Below are positions 1 through 4,371 of a DNA stretch of 5,060 bases, piece by piece (position 1 is the first letter of the stretch; each line of letters begins with the position of its first letter). The translations under genes were made by a program, and so were the position numbers. This stretch comes from an uncultured Oscillospiraceae bacterium (GTDB taxonomy: Bacteria; Bacillota; Clostridia; Oscillospirales; Ruminococcaceae), in NCBI GenBank assembly GCA_910577365.1, contig CAJTMU010000134.1, positions 1-5,060 of the forward strand, given 5' to 3'. Below the pieces are notes generated by a model that saw only the letters and a program-made list of their open reading frames with translations, made no database searches and had not been told where the DNA came from.

Positions 1-161
1 ATAATCAAGCCTGCCTTATCCTTGGTGCGCTCGTTAAATTCCTTTGTGAACGCCATGATGTTTACGCCGTGCTGACCCAAAGCAGGACCAACAGGGGGGG
101 CAGGCGTAGCCTTGCCGGCAGGGATCTGCAATTTTATAAATCCTGTAACCTTTTGTGCCAT
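1..161 (-). CDS. rplK: 50S ribosomal protein L11, N-terminal part (runs off the window)
   Basis: L11 is a large-subunit protein that, with 23S rRNA, forms the GTPase-associated centre where elongation and release factors act. The 53 complete codons in view begin MAQKVTGFIKLQIPAGKATP and include the conserved proline-rich stretch APPVGPALGQHGVNIMAF (residues 21-38), which in the family belongs to the N-terminal domain that contacts factors and thiopeptide antibiotics. The start is the ATG at 161-159, preceded by GGAGG (171-175) at a 9-nt spacing. The gene lies 32 nt downstream of nusG in the same direction, the usual bacterial order, so it is probably co-transcribed from the rpmG promoter. The rest, including the C-terminal rRNA-binding domain, lies beyond position 1. 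An odd detail is a run of seven C in the coding strand (94-100), inside the Ala-Pro-Pro codons. Identity is certain; only completeness is unknown. Confidence 0.97.
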   Translation of the reverse strand, partial: MAQKVTGFIKLQIPAGKATPAPPVGPALGQHGVNIMAFTKEFNERTKDKAGLI

Positions 162-193
162 TTTAATCAACCTCCATAAATTTTAAAGAAGAA

Positions 194-721
194 TTATTGT
201 TTCCGGATAGCGGTTATTTCCATTGAGGTTGGAGTAGCTTCTCCGAACATATTGTACACATCCACGACAACAGTGTTGCTGTCCGCGTCTATCTCCTTTA
301 CAACGCCCTCGAAGCCTTCAAGAACGCCCTGTCTGATAACAACCTTTTCTCCTATTTCAAAGGAAACCGTCGTTTCCTTTGCACTGTGTTCAAGATTTCT
401 GACCTCTTCTTCACTCAGCGGGGTAGGCTTGCCTTCAGGACCCACAAAGCCTGTAACTCCTCTTGTGCTTCTGCAAAGCTGCCAAGATTCGTCCGTCTTT
501 ACCATCTTCACGAAAACATAGCCCGGATAAACCTTTTCCTCCACCTCGACAACCTTTCCGCTGTCTTTGGTAACAGTCTTTTTGGTCGTGGGCACAGCAA
601 CATCGGATATCAGGTTCTGAAGATTTCTGTTCTCCACTACCTTCATAATATCCGTAGCAACTTTGTTTTCATATCCCGAATATGTGTGGAGAATATACCA
701 CTTTGCTTCTGAGTCAGCCAT
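194..721 (-). CDS. nusG: Transcription termination/antitermination factor NusG
   Basis: NusG binds RNA polymerase and modulates pausing, elongation and termination, and can couple transcription to translation. The 175-residue product has the usual family length and two-part layout. The N-terminal NGN domain is seen in WYILHTYSGYENKV (residues 8-21), the VPTTKK segment (43-48) and the PGYVFVKM motif (66-73). A linker rich in Glu, Lys and Ser follows. The C-terminal KOW domain begins around residue 122 with GEKVVIRQGVLEGFEGVV (124-141). The ATG at 721-719 is chosen because MADSEAKWYILHTY aligns well with NusG starts and a G-rich ribosome binding site sits 5 nt upstream. The gene begins 18 nt after secE and ends 32 nt before rplK, so it is an internal gene of the operon. 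No anomalies are seen in the protein. Confidence 0.98.
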   Translation of the reverse strand: MADSEAKWYILHTYSGYENKVATDIMKVVENRNLQNLISDVAVPTTKKTVTKDSGKVVEVEEKVYPGYVFVKMVKTDESWQLCRSTRGVTGFVGPEGKPTPLSEEEVRNLEHSAKETTVSFEIGEKVVIRQGVLEGFEGVVKEIDADSNTVVVDVYNMFGEATPTSMEITAIRKQ

Positions 722-726
722 ACTTA

Positions 727-733
727 CCCCCCC
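727..733 (-). promoter_or_regulatory. Unusual ribosome binding site of nusG: run of seven G
   Basis: Upstream of the nusG ATG the coding strand reads AGGGGGGGTAAGTATG. A homopolymer of seven G stands in place of the AGGAGG seen before rpmG and secE. Spacing to the ATG is 5 nt. It can pair only partly with the anti-Shine-Dalgarno sequence, and the run could be prone to length changes, which would alter spacing rather than the protein. Confidence 0.6.
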
Positions 734-739
734 TGAATG

Positions 740-1045
740 TCATATGCCGAATATCAATTTATTCAGCAGAGTGAACAGTGAATCAATTCCGAAGATGAAA
801 ATACCCGCAAGACCGCATACTATCAGTACGACAACCGTGTTGTGTGTGGTTTCCTTCGGAGTTGGCCATACTACCTTCTTGAACTCGGACCTCGCGTCCT
901 TGAAAAACTTTACTATGGAGCGCTTCGGCTTTTTGTCCTTGGACTTTTTGGCCTTATCGTCCTTTTTTGCTTTGGACTTTACTTCCTTGTCCTCAGCGTT
1001 TTCTGAATCAAGAGCGGCTTTTTTGATGTCGTTGTCTTTTGCCAT
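740..1045 (-). CDS. secE: Preprotein translocase subunit SecE
   Basis: SecE is the small membrane subunit that clamps and stabilises SecY in the SecYEG protein-export channel. The 101-residue product has a highly charged N-terminal stretch of about 40 residues rich in Lys, Asp and Glu. The family signature follows: FFKDARSEFKKVVWPTPKET (residues 47-66), an amphipathic helix and hinge lying along the membrane. A single hydrophobic segment (about 70-90, VVVLIVCGLAGIFIFGI) is the transmembrane helix. One helix is typical outside the enterobacteria, where SecE has three. The ATG at 1045-1043 follows GGAGGAG (1051-1057) by 5 nt. The TGA stop lies 18 nt before nusG, and rpmG ends 15 nt upstream, so the gene is in the middle of the operon. 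No tRNA-Trp gene separates rpmG and secE here, although one is found near this locus in some Firmicutes. Confidence 0.97.
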   Translation of the reverse strand: MAKDNDIKKAALDSENAEDKEVKSKAKKDDKAKKSKDKKPKRSIVKFFKDARSEFKKVVWPTPKETTHNTVVVLIVCGLAGIFIFGIDSLFTLLNKLIFGI

Positions 1046-1060
1046 TTTAGCTCCTCCTGA

Positions 1061-1210
1061 TTACTTAGTTTCCTTATGAAGAGTATGCTTCTTGCAGAAC
1101 CTGCAGTACTTGTTCATCTCAAGTCTGTCGGGGTCATTCTTCTTATTCTTCATGGTGTTGTAGTTGCGCTGTTTGCATTCTGTACACGCCAGAGTGATCT
1201 TAACTCTCAT
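1061..1210 (-). CDS. rpmG: 50S ribosomal protein L33, zinc-ribbon type
   Basis: This 49-residue protein of the large ribosomal subunit begins MRVKITLACTECKQRNYNTM. It carries two CxxC pairs, C9-x-x-C12 and C36-x-x-C39, so it is the zinc-binding (C+) form of L33. Many Firmicutes also keep a cysteine-free paralogue that replaces this form under zinc limitation; whether that is so here cannot be seen. The rest is strongly basic, with NKKNDPDRLEMNKYCRFCKKH as the core, and the length matches the family. The ATG at 1210-1208 has a perfect AGGAGGT (1217-1223) 6 nt upstream. It is the first gene of the operon, 15 nt before secE, behind a strong promoter at 1325-1353. No zinc-responsive operator was recognised in the leader, but I had no matrix to test for one. 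Confidence 0.97.
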   Translation of the reverse strand: MRVKITLACTECKQRNYNTMKNKKNDPDRLEMNKYCRFCKKHTLHKETK

Positions 1211-1278
1211 TTCGGCACCTCCTAAATATTTATTGCCTCCCTCAGCCGCGGAATTGCGGATTTAACGGGGATAAACCC

Positions 1279-1318
1279 TTATGCAAATTTGCACAAAAAA
1301 ATATACCCCATTCGAGGT
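1279..1318 (-). promoter_or_regulatory. Structured start of the rpmG leader: small hairpin followed by U7
   Basis: The transcript predicted from the promoter above starts ACCUC-GAAU-GGGGU. This is a 5-bp stem (one G-U pair) with a 4-nt loop (1305-1318), followed by AUA and a run of seven U (1301-1295). A perfect 12-bp palindrome, TGCAAATTTGCA (1282-1293), comes next. The hairpin-plus-U-run arrangement resembles a weak intrinsic terminator placed at the very 5' end; it could equally be a 5'-stabilising stem. The stem is short, so function is uncertain. No ribosomal-protein leader family was recognised. Confidence 0.3.
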
Positions 1319-1324
1319 ATTATT

Positions 1325-1353
1325 ATTTTACCATATTTATCACCCATTGTCAA
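1325..1353 (-). promoter_or_regulatory. Strong sigma-A promoter of the rpmG-secE-nusG-rplK operon
   Basis: Read on the minus strand, TTGACA (1353-1348) is followed by a 17-bp spacer and TAAAAT (1330-1325). A TG one base before the -10 gives an extended -10 (TGgTAAAAT). The -35 is a perfect consensus match and the -10 matches five of six. Just upstream (about 1357-1390) lie A and T tracts (AAAAATAATTTAAAAA) that resemble an UP element, as expected for a ribosomal-protein promoter. The predicted start is near 1318, leaving a leader of about 108 nt before the rpmG ATG. Confidence 0.88.
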
Positions 1354-1385
1354 GGGCTTTTTAAATTATTTTTAGATTTTAAAAA

Positions 1386-1775
1386 TTTTTATAACAAATG
1401 AAAGAGGTAGGAAGAGCAGTTCAGAGAGTGCTCAGGGGTATTTTTTGTACAATTAATTTTTTAAATGCCTCGAAAAAGTTCAGCTTTATAGCGTTCTTTT
1501 CGTCCTTGATACCTTACTGCGCATTTTTAAAATTACTTTGCCGCTTTTTATGCGTTTTTGGAAATATTTGCCATGGCCTACTTAATATGCTTGCCATTAT
1601 AATTATTGTGGCAATTTAATAAAAAGTGCTTGAAGAGTGTAAAATTTTATTTATATTATATGGCACTTGGACAATTGTTTTGTACTACATATTGCATAAG
1701 TTAAGGTGGTTTATTATAATAATTATCATTTAACATACCTTATATAGTATTTTAAGGTCAGCATGGCATTGATTA
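1386..1775. other. AT-rich intergenic region with no supported gene
   Basis: This stretch separates the UP-like tract of the rpmG promoter from the divergent clpC promoter and is markedly poorer in G+C than its neighbours. It contains short AT palindromes (TTATTATAATAA at 1711-1722, TAAAATTTTA at 1640-1649). It also has loosely spaced inverted repeats: TTGCCA/TGGCAA at 1591-1596 and 1609-1614, AAGTGC/GCACTT at 1624-1629 and 1663-1668, and TAAGGT/ACCTTA at 1702-1707 and 1737-1742. None has the combined features of a terminator, tRNA or known riboswitch. The one plus-strand open frame (1398-1619) has no ribosome binding site. Confidence 0.6.
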
Positions 1776-1804
1776 TTGACAATAAATATTATTATAGTTA
1801 TATT
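1776..1804 (+). promoter_or_regulatory. Predicted sigma-A promoter of the Clp ATPase gene
   Basis: TTGACA (1776-1781), a 17-bp spacer and TATATT (1799-1804) form a near-consensus vegetative promoter pointing at the Clp gene, with a perfect -35 and five of six in the -10. Transcription should begin near 1810-1812, giving an untranslated leader of about 185 nt. No CtsR heptad pair and no CIRCE element (TTAGCACTC-N9-GAGTGCTAA) is visible nearby, so the standard Firmicute heat-shock repressors are not obviously involved. Confidence 0.75.
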
Positions 1805-1812
1805 GAGCCACA

Positions 1813-1846
1813 TACGAATTGCAGGGCATTACGAATTGCAGGGCAT
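1813..1846 (+). repeat. Perfect 17-bp tandem direct repeat, two copies
   Basis: TACGAATTGCAGGGCAT occurs twice head to tail with no spacer (1813-1829 and 1830-1846). The first copy starts about one base after the predicted transcription start of the Clp gene, so both copies would lie at the 5' end of its leader. The 17-bp period is not a whole number of helical turns. It may be an operator for a dimer-pair regulator, a recent slippage duplication, or part of a dispersed genomic repeat; the window cannot tell these apart. Confidence 0.9.
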
Positions 1847-1892
1847 ATAAATAAAGTAATATCTATCCTTAGGAATGACTGCACCGACAAGC

Positions 1893-1961
1893 TTATAGGC
1901 AGACAACGGGTTCATGACTTTTCCAAAATCCCCTGAATAATTTGCCAGTATATGCCTATAA
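1893..1961 (+). repeat. Widely spaced 9-bp inverted repeat in the clp leader
   Basis: TTATAGGCA (1893-1901) and TGCCTATAA (1953-1961) are exact reverse complements separated by 51 nt. The downstream arm ends 22 nt before the ribosome binding site of the Clp gene. As RNA it could close a stem enclosing an otherwise weakly paired loop. It could also be chance in an AT-rich region. No known riboswitch or T-box core was recognised. Confidence 0.45.
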
Positions 1962-1983
1962 TAGGATTATCAAAATTTACCAA

Positions 1984-1989
1984 GAGGTG
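1984..1989 (+). promoter_or_regulatory. Ribosome binding site fixing the Clp ATPase start at 1996
   Basis: GAGGTG at 1984-1989 lies 6 nt before the ATG at 1996. The open frame continues upstream to a TTG at 1942, but no Shine-Dalgarno sequence precedes that codon. The extra 18 residues are unlike Clp N-termini, whereas MNSFSGISGFSREAS matches the usual beginning, so 1996 is preferred. Confidence 0.85.
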
Positions 1990-1995
1990 TTGAAA

Positions 1996-4317
1996 ATGAA
2001 CTCATTCAGCGGTATTTCGGGATTTTCAAGAGAAGCGTCTGCGGCGCTGGACACTGCGCTGAACATTGCGGAGTGCATGGGGCATACCTATGTGGGCAGC
2101 GAGCATATGCTATGCGGGCTTTGCAAAGAGCCTGCCTATCCATCCGCGGCGCTGCTTTCAAAGCAGAGGATAACCTACCGCGACTTGCTGCTGCGGCTTA
2201 AGAGCAGGCTGGGCATAGGCAGAAGCGTAAAGCTGTCTGACGGGGATTTTTCTCCGCGTCTGAGAAAGCTGCTTGGGGGTGCGCGTAATATTTCCGCGGC
2301 AAGGGGAGAAGGAAAGGTCACCACCGTGCACCTTTTAATGTCAATACTGACAGACAGGGACTGCACTGCGTTTTCGCTTATTTCGGAATACGGCGCGGGT
2401 ATTCCCGTCAAGCTATACGCCGAAGCTGCCGCAGGGCGCAGCTCCGATCCCGATCGGTGTTCCGCTGTGAAGCCTGATGTCAGGAGCAGAAAGGACAACG
2501 ATCTCCCCGCGCTCTCCCGATATGGAACAGAGCTTACGGCCGCCGCGAGAGAGGGTCGGCTCGATCCCGTTATCGGCCGTGAAAACGAGATTGACCGCAT
2601 GGTTCAGATACTGCTTCGGCGCAGCAAAAACAATCCATGCCTTATCGGAGAGGCGGGTGTTGGCAAGACTGCCGTAGCGGAGGGTCTGGCAAGACGAATT
2701 GCGGAGGGAAACGTTCCCGATGAACTTTCAGAAAAGCGCATATTCGCTTTGGACTTGTCGGCGATGCTGGCGGGCGCTAAGTATCGCGGCTACTTTGAGG
2801 AGCGCCTTAAAAGCGTTCTGGAGGAGGCGCAAAGCCACAAAGAGATAATACTGTTTATTGACGAGATACACATGATCGTCGGCACAGGAGCGGCGGAGGG
2901 CGCTATTGACGCGGCAAGCATACTAAAGCCTCCGCTGGCGCGCGGAAATATCTGCCTTGTAGGCGCCACCACAACTGAGGAATACCGCAAATTCATTGAA
3001 AAGGACAGTGCGCTGGAACGCCGCTTCCAGCCCGTAAGGGTGGAGCAGCCCAATGAGGCAGCAGCGCTGGAGATATTGACGGGGCTGAGGGAAAAGCTGG
3101 AGCAGCATCACCGCGCGGTGATAACTGATAGTGCGCTTTCGGCGGCGGTGCGGCTGTCACAGCGTTATATTTCTGACAGAAATCTGCCCGACAAGGCGAT
3201 AGACCTTATAGACGAAGCTGCAGCGCGTGCACGTTCAAGGCAGTACGCGGGGGCGATATCCGGGGGATACGCCGAAAAAAATCGTGTGGGACAGAGTGCT
3301 CGGACGCAGACCATTGTTGACGAGGAGGACGTCGCGCTGACAGTATCAGCGGTAACGGGAATACCCGCCGCGCGGCTCACGGAAGATGAGGGGCTGAGGC
3401 TTTCGGAGCTTGAGCAGCGGCTTAAGGACAGAGTGATAGGGCAGGACAGGGCGGCTGAGCTTGTCGCAGGAGCAGTACTCCGCGGCAGGGCAGGTCTGAA
3501 AGATCCCAACCGACCCGTAGGTTCGTTTCTGTTTCTCGGTCAGACGGGAGTTGGAAAGACCGAAATGTCGCGGGCGCTGGCGGAATGTGTTTTCGGAGAC
3601 AAAAAGCGGCTTATTCGTTTTGATATGTCGGAATTTATGGAAAAGCATTCTGTATCTAAGCTGATAGGCTCACCTCCGGGATATGTAGGATACGAGGAAG
3701 AAGGGCAGCTTATAAAGCGAGTCCGCAACGCTCCCTACTCGGTGGTACTTTTTGACGAGGTGGAGAAGGCTCACCCCGATGTGCTCAACCTTCTGTTACA
3801 GATACTGGAGGACGGTTCGCTCACGGGTTCGGACGGCAGAACCGCCGATTTCCGCAGCGCGATAGTTATCATGACGGGAAATATCGGCGCGGAGGAGCTT
3901 AACAAGCGCTCACTGGGCTTTGGTGGTAGCAGCGGAGGAGCGGATGGCGTGCTGAGCGCACTAAAGAAGCAATTCCGCCCCGAGCTGCTGAACCGAATAG
4001 ACAACGTAGTCGTGTTCGAGCGGCTTGGAGCGGCTGAGCTGGAAAAGATATGCGGAATAATGCTTGAAAACCTTGTAAGCAGAACCGCCGCGCGCGGTAT
4101 AGAGCTTTCGTTCAGCACTGATACCGCCGCGCGGCTGTGCGAGAGCGTGCGCGGGGAGGATATGGGCGCCCGCCCTCTCCGCAGAAAAATTACCTCGGAG
4201 ATAGAGGATTTGCTGTCGGCAAAAATAATTTCCGGAGATATTCCCGACAAATGCCGCGCGGAGGTGTTTGCGGACAAATCGGGCTTTGATGTGAGAGTTC
4301 TGGCGGTGCTGCCTTAA
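1996..4317 (+). CDS. clpC: ClpC/ClpA-type AAA+ unfoldase (Clp protease ATP-binding subunit) lacking the middle domain
   Basis: This 773-residue class-1 Hsp100 ATPase should unfold proteins and feed them to ClpP in the cytosol. The N domain (about 1-145) has two Clp-N repeats, the first with GHTYVGSEHML (29-39). D1 has Walker A GEAGVGKT (218-225), pore-loop KYRG (262-265), Walker B LFIDE (D289, E290) and arginine fingers R342/R343. D2 has Walker A GQTGVGKT (515-522), pore tyrosine Y563 in GYVG, Walker B LFDE (D587, E588), arginine finger R667 in LLNRID and sensor-2 GARPLRR. An LGF tripeptide (640-642) sits where ClpC/ClpA carry the ClpP-docking loop, which argues against ClpB. Between the end of D1 (DEAA, 406) and RVIGQ (479) there are only 73 residues, with no UVR motif or coiled coil, so the layout resembles ClpA while D2 reads like ClpC. 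V111 replaces the Glu of the second repeat. No ctsR, mcsA or mcsB is adjacent. Family is certain; the clpC symbol is less so. Confidence 0.93.
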   Translation: MNSFSGISGFSREASAALDTALNIAECMGHTYVGSEHMLCGLCKEPAYPSAALLSKQRITYRDLLLRLKSRLGIGRSVKLSDGDFSPRLRKLLGGARNISAARGEGKVTTVHLLMSILTDRDCTAFSLISEYGAGIPVKLYAEAAAGRSSDPDRCSAVKPDVRSRKDNDLPALSRYGTELTAAAREGRLDPVIGRENEIDRMVQILLRRSKNNPCLIGEAGVGKTAVAEGLARRIAEGNVPDELSEKRIFALDLSAMLAGAKYRGYFEERLKSVLEEAQSHKEIILFIDEIHMIVGTGAAEGAIDAASILKPPLARGNICLVGATTTEEYRKFIEKDSALERRFQPVRVEQPNEAAALEILTGLREKLEQHHRAVITDSALSAAVRLSQRYISDRNLPDKAIDLIDEAAARARSRQYAGAISGGYAEKNRVGQSARTQTIVDEEDVALTVSAVTGIPAARLTEDEGLRLSELEQRLKDRVIGQDRAAELVAGAVLRGRAGLKDPNRPVGSFLFLGQTGVGKTEMSRALAECVFGDKKRLIRFDMSEFMEKHSVSKLIGSPPGYVGYEEEGQLIKRVRNAPYSVVLFDEVEKAHPDVLNLLLQILEDGSLTGSDGRTADFRSAIVIMTGNIGAEELNKRSLGFGGSSGGADGVLSALKKQFRPELLNRIDNVVVFERLGAAELEKICGIMLENLVSRTAARGIELSFSTDTAARLCESVRGEDMGARPLRRKITSEIEDLLSAKIISGDIPDKCRAEVFADKSGFDVRVLAVLP

Positions 4318-4371
4318 GGCAGCATCTCGCATAGACTGTTCTTATAGTTTTGTAACGCGTTCTATGCTGCC
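4307..4371. repeat. Three-copy TGCTGCC/GGCAGCA inverted repeats at the convergent junction
   Basis: TGCTGCCTTAAGGCAGCA (4307-4324) is a perfect 18-bp palindrome centred on the last codons and TAA stop of the Clp gene. A third copy of the element, ATGCTGCC (4364-4371), lies inside the end of spoIVB and can pair with GGCAGCAT (4318-4325) across a 38-nt loop. The middle copy can therefore pair with either neighbour but not both, on either transcript. No run of T follows any of the stems, so this is not a standard intrinsic terminator. It may still end or protect both convergent mRNAs. Confidence 0.7.

Noticed and set aside
1279..1311. A possible 10-residue leader peptide (MGYIFLCKFA) in the rpmG leader.
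   Set aside because: Its ATG is about 7 nt from the predicted transcript start with no ribosome binding site, and the residues show no attenuator logic such as a run of one amino acid.
1414..1446. Terminator-like GAGCA/TGCTC stem followed by a T6 run on the plus strand.
   Set aside because: The stem is 5 bp, GGGGTA separates it from the T run, and no plus-strand gene lies upstream in the window for it to terminate.
1398..1619. A plus-strand open frame of 73 codons giving a hydrophobic, Phe/Leu/Ile-rich peptide.
   Set aside because: There is no Shine-Dalgarno sequence (upstream is pure A/T), the composition follows directly from AT-rich DNA, no recognisable family is seen, and it lies in an intergenic region next to divergent promoters. 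A small membrane peptide cannot be fully excluded.
1715..1733. A Fur-box-like stretch, TATAATAATTATCATTTAA, matching about 13 of 19 positions of the classical box.
   Set aside because: Such a match is expected by chance in DNA this AT-rich, it lies 43 bp upstream of the -35, and a Clp ATPase is not a usual iron-regulated gene.
1740..1812. Search for CtsR or CIRCE operators near the Clp promoter.
   Set aside because: Only partial GGTCA and TTGAC words occur. The heptad pair with 3-nt spacing and the 9-9-9 CIRCE arrangement are absent.
1942..1995. Upstream extension of the Clp ATPase from a TTG codon.
   Set aside because: The TTG has no ribosome binding site, the added residues do not resemble Clp N-termini, and the ATG at 1996 has GAGGTG at ideal spacing.
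2175..4332. Several long open frames antisense to or overlapping the Clp gene.
   Set aside because: They are Ser/Arg/Pro-rich shadows of a G+C-rich coding sequence, lack ribosome binding sites and show no domain signatures, whereas the plus frame has every Hsp100 motif.
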